DNA from: Cymbomonas tetramitiformis
Taxonomy: Eukaryota; Chlorophyta; Pyramimonadophyceae; Pyramimonadales; Pyramimonadaceae
DNA length: 64,000 nt
Assembly: GCA_001247695.2 (NCBI GenBank)
Contig: LGRX02034638.1
Coordinates: forward strand, 26,455-90,454
Reading direction: 5' to 3'
Each line of letters starts with the position of its first letter. Position 1 is the first letter of the stretch. The notes beneath the pieces were generated by a model, which had not been told where the DNA came from, did no database searches, and saw only the letters and a list, made by a program, of their open reading frames with translations. The position numbers and the translations under genes are program-made. Positions 54,082 through 63,960 of the stretch are shown in pieces.

Positions 54082-54306
54082 TTATCTTGTATTTTTTTTT
54101 CGCGTTTCGGCATAAACTTTTCCTTTTGATTTAACACAAGATGGATAATCCATCATATTACAAGCACCTATACTAGCTAATTTCTTATTTGTATTCTTGT
54201 CAAACACGCCGATCTTTTTACTTTTATTTGTAGCTACTTTAACATACACGTTTAGTTTTTTTGCTTTGTCTTTTGTATATTGTAATATTGTATATTTGCA
54301 CGTCAT
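54082..54306 (-). CDS. Small AT-rich virus-like ORF (possible DUF5754-like)
   Basis: 74 codons, Lys-rich. The C-terminal IGACNMMDYPSCVKSKGKVY resembles the (G/A)..DY..(Y/H)..(K/S)G..YA..R pattern of a small family in algal large DNA viruses (DUF5754, from memory). On the minus strand, in the AT-rich virus-like block. Confidence 0.45.
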   Translation of the reverse strand: MTCKYTILQYTKDKAKKLNVYVKVATNKSKKIGVFDKNTNKKLASIGACNMMDYPSCVKSKGKVYAETRKKNTR

Positions 54307-54324
54307 TATATAATATACATTGAA

Positions 54325-54947
54325 TTACAATTTAAAATCAGGGTTAATCCAAACCAATAACCCAGAACCCGGAGTTGTTATAACTTTACTTTCCATACTT
54401 ACACCAATAATCCCAACATTATTTAAAGTAATTTGTGCAGAATTGACTGAACCACCGGCTACACATTGTAGCATTTGTCCTTTTACATAACTTCCATCAA
54501 TAGCTTTGCAAGTTGTGAATCCTTTTGTACAAACAAAACACGAATTTCCTGTTGTTGAATTTTGAACACAAACACCAATAGGCATACAATTTTGATTAGA
54601 TTGACTTGCCGACGCTGAATATATTTTTACACCGTTTACATCTGAAAAATCATCAGAAAATTGAACAATATCACCAGCATTTATTGTACTTCCGGTATTA
54701 TTTTCGAAAGTGAAAACATCACCAGTGTGAGGAACCGAACTTGCTTGTCGGTAATGTACCTACATATGCATTTGTTAAATCTGTCAATCAATGGAATACC
54801 TGAGGTTGTTAATGAGGAGGTTGGAGTAGTGTATGCCCAATCGATGCTACCAACAACCCTTATTGCACTACAATCCAAATATCCCGTTAAATTAATATTA
54901 GTTCCAGAATTTCCCACTGCCAAAACTTGACTCAATGAACCAATATT
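54325..54947 (-). pseudogene. Virus-like fibre protein, C-terminal part, split by element B
   Basis: Minus-strand frames 54681-54935 (LSQVLAVGNSG, YLDCSAIRVVGS) and 54325-54585 (GVCVQNSTTGNSCFVC, then NNVGIIGVSMESKVITTPG). They continue the fibre-like gene at 56823-57250, because the reading joins in phase across element B. Frames change near 54620-54700. The end, with aromatic and Gly residues, resembles beta-rich viral structural proteins. Confidence 0.55.
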
Positions 54948-56822
54948 TCACGGGGAGACAGACTTTTGCCCCCCCATAAATTGGGGGTGACTGTATCTTC
55001 ATGTGTCACCCCTCGCCCTGTGGTGTCACTTGCATCTTGCTTGTCCGTGTGTTCGTTTCGCTCTGCGATAATAACACAACCTAAGTATTTTATTATCTCA
55101 TCTTAGTTTGTTGTGACCTCCGGGACCTCCGCTGTCCAGCTTCGTTCGTTCGGGGACCGTGATATATATAAGTTACATTATCATATGTATATCTCCGTTC
55201 CCATCAGGTTATGGCCTCACCACTGTTCAGTGGTGGTTTCAGATTTCATCTTACTTTGATCCCGCGGAACCAGCGGTTATCGTAGCGGAACAAGCTACTC
55301 ACACCCCCGCTGAGCGCATTGCTCACCGACGCATCTGACTCCGCGTGTCTCCAGAAGCACCGGTCGTCTCCCCGGAACGGAACCAGTTCCCGGACTTCGC
55401 GTGCGGCATCTGCACGTCCAACAACGACATCGCGACATCAGCGACGTTTTGCTTTGACGACGACCTTGAGCGCGTCAAGCCACATCTTGTTCGAGTAGAA
55501 TTCACCACATGCTTGACTTCTACGGCGGGCTTTGAGCGGCATTCGCTTCTTCATTTTTTTTCGACACGTGTTCAGTGTCGCGAACAACGTATCACGTAAT
55601 CCTACTTTACACTCTGGCCAGCAGCACCTCAACTGCAGCAAAATTGGCTTACCGCACGACGTTTCTGACGCGACCGCCGTTTTCGCAGCGTCAAAATCTA
55701 CCCCAATTTGACCTTTTCATCACTTGAAATTGTCAATTTTACGAAAATTTGGAGTTTCGCCTTGAAACCCTATCTTTCACTCGCAGAATTCTGCAGCCTG
55801 CGGTCTGCGCCCATGTCCACCGCACGTCAGCATGCGCGTATGGCCGCTGTGCGTTCAGTGGTGGCATATCTCCGACTACGTCGACATCATCTTACCCCTG
55901 GCTATGGTCTGGTGGTGTCTGGTGGTGCTTATGCGCCAGACACCAACATCGCGAGTCCATCGCCTTCGCCAATGACGAGAACTCTGACCACACCGAGTTG
56001 CGTCCGCAGCGGCCTCCACTCTCCCCTCCACCCTGCGTGCCCCTTGGCCACTGCCTGCGTGGTGGCGTGTGGTGGTGCTACGAAACCCATCCCACCGATT
56101 CTCCTCTCTGCTTTCGCACTCGTGTGCAGCTTAGTAGGAACACGCCGCATTTTCCACTTTCGCCCCCCTCTGGGTGTCCTCGTCCCCGCACTCGCTCTGG
56201 TGGTGCCATGCATCATGGCGCTGCACCGCGTGGGCATTGGTTGACGACATCCCAGCGGCGCTCGACTCCATCCACGATCGAGGATTCCGCCGCCATCCAC
56301 CCTCGCACGCTGGAGCCTAGTAGCCTTTGTAGGCCTGCGGGAGTAGACATCCCCGCAGCACGTGCATGGGCGTAAGCCCCTAGAGCATGCATCTTGAGAC
56401 CAGCGTTGGCGTAGCCGTGCTAGCTGGGTTGAAAAAGGCCCCTTTGGGTCTCGCATGATGCTTGCTTTGTTAGGGTTTTGCCATTATGGCCAGCCGTAGG
56501 ATGTTAGGACCGCCTTGGCCAGCTTGCGTCGTGGCACCTCACGCCTTCGGGGTGAGGTGGTGTCACGGGGAGACAGACTTTTGCCCCCCCATAAATTGGG
56601 GGTGACTGTCTCTTCCTGTGTCACCCCTCGCCCTGTGGTGTCACTTGCATCTTGCCTGTCCGTGTGTTCGTTTCGCTCTGCGATAATAAACAACCTAAGT
56701 ATTTTATTATCTCATCTTAGTTTGTTGTGACCTCCGGGACCTCCGCTGTCCAGCTTCGTTCGTTCGGGGACCGTGATATATATATAAGTTACATTATCAT
56801 ATCTATATCTCCGTTCCCATCA
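54948..56822 (+). mobile_element. Small non-autonomous LTR element 'B'
   Basis: LTRs 54948-55206 and 56563-56822 (TCACGGGGAGACAG ... GTTCCCATCA) and 1,356 bp of internal sequence. The 5' LTR is followed by GGTTATGGCCTCACC, the same half-tRNA-type primer site as the other elements; the 3' LTR is preceded by CTTCGGGGTGAGGTGGTG, identical to element A. Flanks ATATT / ATACT form a near-perfect 5-bp target duplication. It is inserted in the minus-strand fibre-like gene. Confidence 0.82.
55708..56244 (+). CDS. Element B internal ORF (homologue of element A ORF)
   Basis: 178-codon frame; the part homologous to element A starts near MSTARQHARMAAVRS and includes GLVVSGGAYAPD and a hydrophobic tail ALALVVPCIMALH. 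It occupies the same place and strand relative to the LTRs as in element A. Product unknown; no Gag, RT or protease motif. Confidence 0.45.
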   Translation: MTFSSLEIVNFTKIWSFALKPYLSLAEFCSLRSAPMSTARQHARMAAVRSVVAYLRLRRHHLTPGYGLVVSGGAYAPDTNIASPSPSPMTRTLTTPSCVRSGLHSPLHPACPLATACVVACGGATKPIPPILLSAFALVCSLVGTRRIFHFRPPLGVLVPALALVVPCIMALHRVGIG

Positions 56823-57250
56823 TACTTCCTGAATTTGTAGCACCAGTTCTAACTTCATTTGACGCCGAATCATAATATAATTGTAGGCTTTCAGAATTAA
56901 CATCAGGAGAAGCTCGAATAGGACGAATGTAACAAGAATTTGCAATACCGGCATTAAGTTCAACCCCACTCGCGTTCCGAAAACGATTGTGTTATCTGTG
57001 TTCACCGCACTTTGAGCTGAATTTTGTCCACTCAAAGCACCGATAGTAATTGAATTTTCACCTGCTGAATATTCTCCTGCATATTTTCCGATATTTACTG
57101 CTTCATCAGCACAATTATTTTGACCGCAATCGTCTCCGATGCAAACTGCATAGCTACCACAACTATTATTGGCTGCACCCGAACCAATCGCAATTGTATC
57201 ATTACTAGTCGTATTGTTTATAGATAATGCATTACGACCAATAGCAATAT
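56823..57250 (-). pseudogene. Virus-like fibre protein, N-terminal repeats
   Basis: On the minus strand an AT-rich frame gives repeats of the type (T)IAIG..A: DIAIGRNAL, TIAIGSGAAN, AVCIGDDCG, AVNIGKYAG, SITIGALSG. A frame change near 56990 then gives NAGIANSCYIRPIRA and LQLYYDSASNEVRTG. Such beta-prism repeats followed by a Y-I-x-P-I-R...L-Y-Y segment are typical of tail-fibre or fibre-head proteins of phages and large algal viruses. The right end stops abruptly at about 57250. Confidence 0.6.
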
Positions 57251-58829
57251 CTTACCCCGATTGGCCGGCCCCGGGCCGAACTGAGTCGCCAAAATGAGGC
57301 CCGGGCCGAAGAGGGGCCGAAAGAGAAATTGCTTTGGGGCCGAACCAATTTGGCGCAAATTTCTAAAATTTTGATGAAAAATTTGCGATTTTTGCATTTC
57401 CCCATACTTAAATTTTCGTGGGTATTTTGTAGTTTGGACCGGGCGGACCGGAGGCGGGCCGAAAGAAATTTTGATTTGGGGCCGTACCATCCAGCTCAAC
57501 GGAAGATATCTTCCCTGATCGATCTCAGCAATCATTCGTGGGGACCCTGGGCGGTCGATCGGCGAGCCGCCCACAACCGGCAATTGGGTGCGGTGCTCCG
57601 CCCTAGTACGGCCTTCGGGCTAACCTCGCACTGCTCGCATGCTTCCTCGGACTCTTAGGCGGCATTGGACTCACCGGCGCAGCGGGAGTCGGTGGTGCTT
57701 CGGAGAGCGGTATCCCCGCTGCCGGTGCTCGGCCGACGGCGGTGCCACCATCGGACTACTGGCAGGCGGAGGGGTACTATATTACTCCGCACAACACTCA
57801 CACGTGGACTTGGCATCCCGGCCAGGCTACCCGCAGGTGGTGGTACCTTACCTCGGGCCATGGGGCACCTTCCTCGGGCCTGATTGGGATGGTGCTCCGC
57901 CGTCGCCGCCGTGCTCACCACCACCTTCCGATCATGAGCCGGAAGAGGTGGTGGAGCCCGCTTTGAACGGCAATCATCAGCAATCGACACTTGCATGTCT
58001 TTACGGTGGTGGCGGCTCCGGGATTGACTTAGCGGTTCCACCGCATCGAGCCGGTTGTAATGGGGACATTGCAGACATATTTACCCGTCCCCTTCCTCCA
58101 CAGGCTGTATTCTACAACAACCCCTCTTACTACGGGCTGGAACTTCACTCGGACACTGACTCCGGCTACGGGTCAGCCATGGACGAGGTGGATTGAGGAC
58201 AGCACTCTGGTGGTGCACCGGTATTATGGGGCTGGTGCACGGATTTTCTTTGACAACAACGGCATCTACAATGGGCTTTACTTCTTATGCCGCAGTCTCT
58301 TTTATCAGCTTCGATCTTGAGAGTTTCAGTTTGTGGTTTGCAATCACCTGTGTTTGCTATACCGTAATAGATGAACATTGCGCCAACGAAGCCCGGTCCA
58401 GGTCGAATCCCCATAGCTGCGGCTCAAAGACGCTCACCGCAAACCGCTCATCTCAAAATTCCCGTGCGTACCCAAACGCGCCGTCGCGCACCACCTCTCG
58501 AAGCCGCTGCTTTAGCCAATCATGGCCAAATCAGCTGTGGAAAAATAGCGTGGAATGGGTCCACGACCTACTGGAATATCCCGGTTCACGGATATCAGAC
58601 AGTCAGTGAACCAATATAAATAAACTCTCATAAGAAATAAACCCTAAGCTAGATATACCCGGAACGGTCTCGGAGTCGGAACGGTCTCGAGTCTAGCTAC
58701 ATGTGACACTCGGTGTGTCACAACACGAACTTGTGGGTCAGTCATCAGTCCAGTGTTGGCTACCTAGATATCTGCCATAGGGGCCTGCGCCGGGACTCCC
58801 GGTCAGGGCTGCCTATACAGATTTCAGCA
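57251..58829 (-). mobile_element. Partial second copy of element C
   Basis: 58569-58829 is a diverged copy of the element C LTR, and 58370-58568 matches the leader next to it in the intact copy (53321-53518). Farther left the similarity is lost and no second LTR is seen. 57251-57660 contains GGGCCGAA-rich repeats and no gene. A plus-strand frame at 57639-58196 (185 codons, with GDIADIFTRPLPPQ) is unidentified. Confidence 0.55.
58569..58829 (-). repeat. Element C LTR, third copy
   Basis: TACTGGAATATCCCGG ... CAGATTTCAGCA, with more substitutions than between the other two copies. Confidence 0.85.
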
Positions 58830-59375
58830 ACCCCTAGCTTAAGCTTGGTGTAAAAAGGTGTGGAAGAACCCCGTTGTAACGGAAGAACCCGACAGTCGTC
58901 TCGCTGTAACAAACGCCGGCTTCTCATGGTACCGCGCCGGGTTTGTTCAGCTGGTGACACGCATGACAGTGGTGACAGCATGACAGGCTTTGCGAAGATG
59001 ACCATCTGCGAGATGCAGACTTGCCAGAGAAGATATGGTCACTATCGAATGACCAGGGAATGATAAGATGAAGATGGCGGTGACTCCTTTGCCGCTGACG
59101 TGTCAGTCAGAATGCGGTAAACGGTAACATTGTTAGAGCTGGCATGGAATAATGACTTTCCATTGACCAGATGAAGATTTAAGGGCTAGAACCCGTTACA
59201 GTTTTGGGAAATGTGACAGAGCATTGAGATATAAGTAGACTCTGACCGGAGGTCAGGCTAGTGGACTCATTATTGTTTTGCTTCGCAAGTACTAGGTGGC
59301 TGCTCGCGTGCCAGTGCTAGAGTGCTAAGACAGTTCTGCTCACAGCTTTTGTACACAATAATTCGTATTTTGTGG
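58830..59375. other. Unassigned, LTR-like non-coding segment
   Basis: No ORF. Contains a TATA-like GAGATATAAGTAG at about 59225 followed by GACCGGAGGTC (dyad) and GCTCACAGCTTTTGTACA, the layout of an LTR promoter. No second copy is in the window, so this is only a suggestion. Confidence 0.35.
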
Positions 59376-61646
59376 TTATAATATCAATTTTGACGGATAT
59401 ATTTTACTGCTGTTTTCATACTTTTTCAAAACAATAATGGTGAACGGCGCCACCCCCGTGGACTCCTGGCGTGCTGCATTATAACTCAGCACTAGTGGCC
59501 AGAGCTGCTCATCCCACTCATAATCGAGACCCTTCTCCAAGGCAAGCTTCTTGAAGCAAAACTTCATAGTGCGTACCACTCGCTCGGTCAGCCCATTGCC
59601 TTCTGGTGAGTCTGGCGAGGTGACTCGTCGGTCGATCAGGCAGTCTCTGCACAGCTGCTTGAACTCGCCTTCAAACTCCTTACCTCCATCCACCAAGCAC
59701 TCTGCTGGCGCACCAAACACAGCCAGGACATGACTGCGAAATGCCGCTGCGATGGTGCTCGCCTCCTTGTCGGGAATGGGCACGCAGACTACGAACCTGG
59801 TGTAGTGCTCGGTCATGATGAGCACTCGGTTGTTGCCAGACTTGGTCTCTCTCCTCGAAGGCCATGCCAAATCCAGCGACCAGCGATACATGAACGACAC
59901 GATCTCGAGGGGGGATAAACATGCCTCCTCTCTCGCATAATGAGTTTTCACACGCTGACAGGTCTCACACTGAGTGACCACAGCCTCCACGTCTTTCTTC
60001 AAATCGGCCCACCAATGGCGCTGCCACAAAATATGCTGCGTACGCCTTATGCCCCAATGTCCAGTTCTGGAGTGGTATTCTTTAACCAGCGCGAGACGGT
60101 CAGCAGGCTTAGGTATTCTCACCTCCTTGCCCGACAGAGTGACCATGTAGATCTCGTCCGTAGCCTCATCCCATCGATGTCGTGCTGCTCGTCTCCTCAC
60201 TCGACGAACTTCCTCTTCTGGCAACCTCACTCTGCCATTGGACTTCAACCATCTGAGGCACCATGCATCATCGTGTACATCTCGATGCTTGTCACGGCCT
60301 ACCTGCTGCTCGGCCACGCTGGCCATCAGGTCCTCGAATCTGGTGGTGCACGCCAACCTGGGGAGTCTCATCTCTGAATCCTTGGCAGGCGGACTCCAAG
60401 CAGGCACATCCACGCGCGCTGCTGGGGTTGCGTCCTCCTTCACGAAGTGGTTCTCATGCCTCTGACGATACTGCGCCATAGTGTAGAGCTGCCACTCTTT
60501 CTTCTTCTTCTTCTTGGTTCCAGCCTTCTGTCGCTGAGCCCCAATTCCTTCTGCACCTTTCTGCCCTTGCGAGCACATTACCCGTAGCTTCTCCTCCCAG
60601 TCACGGTGGGTCATAGTCTTCGCCACCTGCTGAGTATATGCATTCGAATTCTCAACCCATTCCGCCAGCAAAGCTTGCCTCTGCTGAAGGTCCGACCTCT
60701 CGTGGTCTGCCCAGTTGTTGTCTACAGCGATGGGCTGTCCTGGGGAATTCTCTGCCTCTGGGGATTCCTCGCTATGAGGGAGCCCCTTCCTGCTCGCTTC
60801 TGCGACCGCCATCAGCAGCTCCATTGCCCTGCGATCCATGGCCAGGCCCAGAATGCTTGCCAATTCTACGTCGTTCAGGCCATCGGCCATGCGTAGCTCA
60901 CTTGCGCTGTAGCCCATGGCTCGCGCCTTCTCGTCGAGGTTCACTTCTCGAGATTCTTCCTCGGCATCTTCATCGTCCTGGTTGCGCACCACGGTGCCCA
61001 TTCTCGCTCTTCTGAACGCTCTTGACCCTTGCGTCGCCATGATGGTGGGAAGTGCCCTCAATGGTTCTCCCACCACGTTCACCACGTAGTGAGGCGCGCG
61101 GTCTGTCCTTATCACTGGCCTGGGATGCCAGCCCTTGCATATGATTGACGATACGATTCGTCCTTCTGGTCTCACCACCTTGCTCATGACGGAGCGAAAC
61201 TGGTGGCTCTGGAACAAGTTGCTCCAATACGCTCGCAATCGATGTGCGTAAGCGCCTGCTTGTGCTGCATCAAAGGACACTGGTCGGCCAATGACGCTGG
61301 CAATGTACGGGAACACCTCGTCCCTGATCTTGGTTCCAGGTCTGTGTGACAACGGAGAAACGTTCTCCAGGATATAGCCTGGAGGCCTCTGCTGCTGCAG
61401 CTGCTGGAGTGTGGACAGAAGCCTGACCACTTCATAAAATAATTTGCTGTGCCTGCCATCCAGGCCTGTGATTGTTCCAGCAGGGGAGAGATCCTGGCAT
61501 GGGAACCCACATACCATGACCCACTGGCGTCCTTGAAGAGCTCCTGCTCGTATGAAGTCGGCACTGGTGGTGTCGCGCAGATCTTGGGGTAGAGCCCCAA
61601 ACTCTATTGCACGGGGCGAAATGAGGTCAGGATATCGTCTTAGCAA
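59376..61646 (-). CDS. Retroelement ORF: DNMT3-like C5-cytosine methyltransferase fused to DD35E integrase
   Basis: 756 codons. Residues 1-285 are a C5 DNA methyltransferase: PCQ catalytic motif IV at 49-51 (GFPCQDLSPAG), ENV motif VI at 94-96, a DNMT3-type HRLRAYW segment at 135-141, and an MGYSASEL...ADGLNDVELASILGLAM segment (motifs IX-X) at 243-270. Residues 320-490 are a charged linker with poly-Lys. Residues 491-740 are a retroviral-type integrase: H525, H530, C560, C563 zinc finger; D592, D653, E688 with exact D-35-E spacing. The methyltransferase N-terminus (SAM-binding motif I) is missing: a continuation YLYQDISARAVEQL lies upstream in another frame (about 61670-61730). The integrase tail is replaced by unrelated AT-rich sequence after FTIIVL. 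No RT is present; this is a truncated copy. Confidence 0.88.
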   Translation of the reverse strand: MLRRYPDLISPRAIEFGALPQDLRDTTSADFIRAGALQGRQWVMVCGFPCQDLSPAGTITGLDGRHSKLFYEVVRLLSTLQQLQQQRPPGYILENVSPLSHRPGTKIRDEVFPYIASVIGRPVSFDAAQAGAYAHRLRAYWSNLFQSHQFRSVMSKVVRPEGRIVSSIICKGWHPRPVIRTDRAPHYVVNVVGEPLRALPTIMATQGSRAFRRARMGTVVRNQDDEDAEEESREVNLDEKARAMGYSASELRMADGLNDVELASILGLAMDRRAMELLMAVAEASRKGLPHSEESPEAENSPGQPIAVDNNWADHERSDLQQRQALLAEWVENSNAYTQQVAKTMTHRDWEEKLRVMCSQGQKGAEGIGAQRQKAGTKKKKKKEWQLYTMAQYRQRHENHFVKEDATPAARVDVPAWSPPAKDSEMRLPRLACTTRFEDLMASVAEQQVGRDKHRDVHDDAWCLRWLKSNGRVRLPEEEVRRVRRRAARHRWDEATDEIYMVTLSGKEVRIPKPADRLALVKEYHSRTGHWGIRRTQHILWQRHWWADLKKDVEAVVTQCETCQRVKTHYAREEACLSPLEIVSFMYRWSLDLAWPSRRETKSGNNRVLIMTEHYTRFVVCVPIPDKEASTIAAAFRSHVLAVFGAPAECLVDGGKEFEGEFKQLCRDCLIDRRVTSPDSPEGNGLTERVVRTMKFCFKKLALEKGLDYEWDEQLWPLVLSYNAARQESTGVAPFTIIVLKKYENSSKIYPSKLIL

Positions 61647-63238
61647 CGCCGTGCACCTGGCCCTGGCAACTGTTCGACTGCTCGGGCGGATATATCCTGA
61701 TACAGGTAGCGATCCACCTTCATGTTGGAAATCTGGGCTTGCATGTAAGAGTTCAGCGTTCGATCTCAGGATATCAGAATTTTAAAATTTTTGTAGCTCT
61801 ACGATCTTGTGCTGTGTTGAGAATTGCTTGAACAGTTACCGGCACCAGTGAATATTAATGACGAACTTATGACCAGCCGCGAGTGTTAAGTTTGCTCGAT
61901 TCCGAGAATGTTCGTACCATCATATGCACGCGTTTGCGACATCGCTAGTGGTGATATCAGAGCGAGGTGAGTGGAGTGACAATCGACTACGTGGCGGCTG
62001 TCGATGTCGGGTCTCGGGTGTCACAGAGTCGCGCCAGACGCGATACGATTCCCGCCCACACCATTGTACATTGCTACATTGTTGTGCCCGGAGGCACAGC
62101 GTGAGCCGATATGCCTATGCGTCCGTATGTGTGTCATCGGGGGTAATCTGGGATTGACACGATGACAGTGAAATTGGGCTTGAAATCACGATGAGAATGA
62201 ATACCAGATGTCCGGGGTATGACAGTATGACACTATGACAGTATGACACTATAGTAGTATGACAGTACTGTGGGGGGTGTCATCGTGGAACTCAGTCAGA
62301 CCCTCGAAGAATGGTCAGATTCGCATCGGGGTTGAAAAGACAATGAAATCGAATATCAGATATTAAGGTTATGACGGTATGACAGTATGACGCTATGACA
62401 GTATGACAGTATGACAGTACAGTAGTATGACAGTACTGTGGGGCAGTCATCGTGTCAGCCTGTCGGCATAACATCTGAATTGAGAATGACGAATCGGAAT
62501 TAGAAATGAGATCGGATCGGGAACTGAACGTTGAGCCGAAGTGTGACATCGGCTCTCGAGTGGTTGACCCTGCAACCTGAGTGACGAGTGAATAAGTGGA
62601 GCACTTGAGAAGTGTTTAGCCTTCAGAACTCGGAACCGAATTATCGTTTGTACCTCAATCTGGCCCTGATCGAGTATATTATAAAAATCCGAATTGTGTA
62701 CCTTTGCACGTTCAATCAAAAACATATCTCCGAGCATCTGTCGTCGTGCCCCTGGCACATTTGGTATCAGCGTGCTGCGATTTCGCCTCTGCGCAACTCG
62801 CCCACGGGCCTATTGAAACTTTCGTTGTGATACAGGGGGAGAGCTGTACTTCCGGCTATCTGTGCGCAATTTTAGCCTCCGTAAGTACATTTTTTTTCGT
62901 ATACAACGGCCGTATCCTCTGGAAAACATCTCCAAAACTTCATATTTTTGCTCCTTAACACTGGGGGCTCAAACTGGCTCAGAAACCCAAGCATTCGTTT
63001 TCCGATCTTAAACCCGAAGTCCGTCCCAGGCCACAAACGACCGTCAGGGAGCACCCTAAAGGGTTTCCCCGGTCTACAATAGCCAAGAAAACGATATAGC
63101 TCACCTTTCAGAGCCCCAAAAAGGCGAAAAACCGCCCAAAACAGCCAAAAATAGCCGTTTTTGACAGTTTCCAGCCTACCCCAAAACCTCTCCCAGTAGC
63201 CCCCACCACCAAAAAACCCCTCTTTAGACCCCATAGAA
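61647..63238. other. Unassigned region with GACAGTATGACA repeats
   Basis: Up to about 61760 belongs to the methyltransferase element. Then non-coding, with (TATGACAG)n-type repeats at 62216-62275 and 62370-62440. The minus-strand frame 62872-63234 is Gly/Trp/Phe-rich and looks like a by-product of AAAACC-rich sequence. Confidence 0.45.
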
Positions 63239-63470
63239 CAGCCTAGAAACCCCTGATACCGCCCTCACGGCCATCAGCAGCGGGGAAAGCTCCACCAAAA
63301 GGCGCTTTCAGCAGGTCTGGGACGTTTCTGGCAGCCCTTCAGCACCTCCTGGTATCTTCCAGCAGTGCACTGACTGGGGCTTTTCTTGGGACCTACGGAG
63401 TACAGATACCGTCTGGGACCTCACTGGACCCCATATTGGACCTGACACCTCCTTTTTCACTGCTGCTTGA
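63239..63470 (+). CDS. Small ORF, unidentified
   Basis: About 77 codons open, including FQQVWDVSGSPSAPPG and DWGFSWDLRSTDTVWDLTGP, rich in Trp and Asp, ending TGA at about 63470. First of three consecutive plus-strand frames of similar flavour; no start codon is clear. It may be the 3' part of an exon or of another retroelement. Confidence 0.3.
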
Positions 63471-63489
63471 CCCTTGCCCGCGCGCCTAG

Positions 63490-63960
63490 GCACTCAAAAA
63501 TCGTGTCGCGGAGCCCTGGCCAAATTTTGAGTTCGCCGGTGTATGGCAGTGCCCCCTTCGCCAGAAGAATACAGAAGAGCGTGGTGGAAGCAAGGACCTA
63601 TCAAGTGGGTATTCCCTCCAGACCCTACCTACCCACCAGCAGGCGCTTTCTGGCAGAGCGGGCCTTGGAGCGGTCCTCCTTCCCCCTCTTCCTCTGACGA
63701 CGAAGAGGAGAACAGCGACTGAGCGCCTGGACATAGTCACGCTGGCTATCCCACCAGTACATCACAATTTCGTGTGGCTTCAGATTGGAAACCTTCTCTT
63801 CCGCTACCCGAACTCCCAAGACCTAACAGTCTTCCCCGCGCTCCCTGGTTCATATCCAGTGCAAGGAATCGAAGAGTGGCCTTGGGTCCCCCCATCTCCA
63901 CCTGGAAGTCCCGCTCCTTCGCCTCCAGCGAGTGACATCGACGAGGACGAGACTGATTAA
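63490..63960 (+). CDS. ORF with Pro-rich and acidic C-terminus
   Basis: 156 codons open after the TAG at 63487; no ATG near the start (first possible start uncertain). The C-terminal half reads TLAIPPVHHNFVWLQIGNLL, then WPWVPPSPPGSP and ASDIDEDETD-stop. The acidic tail parallels that of the overlapping ORF ending at 63722. AATAAA at 63959-63964 follows the stop closely. Unidentified. Confidence 0.35.
   Translation, partial: ALKNRVAEPWPNFEFAGVWQCPLRQKNTEERGGSKDLSSGYSLQTLPTHQQALSGRAGLGAVLLPPLPLTTKRRTATERLDIVTLAIPPVHHNFVWLQIGNLLFRYPNSQDLTVFPALPGSYPVQGIEEWPWVPPSPPGSPAPSPPASDIDEDETD
63543..63722 (+). CDS. Small ORF with acidic tail
   Basis: 59 codons from ATG 63543: MAVPPSPEEYRRAWWKQ at the N-terminus, and it ends SSSDDEEENSD. 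Proline, Trp and acidic residues dominate. The frame 63490-63960 overlaps it in a different phase and continues past its stop. Not recognised. Confidence 0.35.
   Translation: MAVPPSPEEYRRAWWKQGPIKWVFPPDPTYPPAGAFWQSGPWSGPPSPSSSDDEEENSD

Noticed and set aside
37988..54950. TCACGGGGA ends as terminal inverted repeats of one large DNA transposon or virus
   Set aside because: The A and B copies form two direct-repeat pairs, each with its own 5-bp target duplication, primer site and purine tract; they are LTRs.
57639..58196. Plus-strand ORF with DIADIFTRPLPPQ taken as a Copia RNase H end
   Set aside because: Only about ten residues resemble the RNase H tail; the rest is Pro/Gly-rich without the D, E, D motifs.
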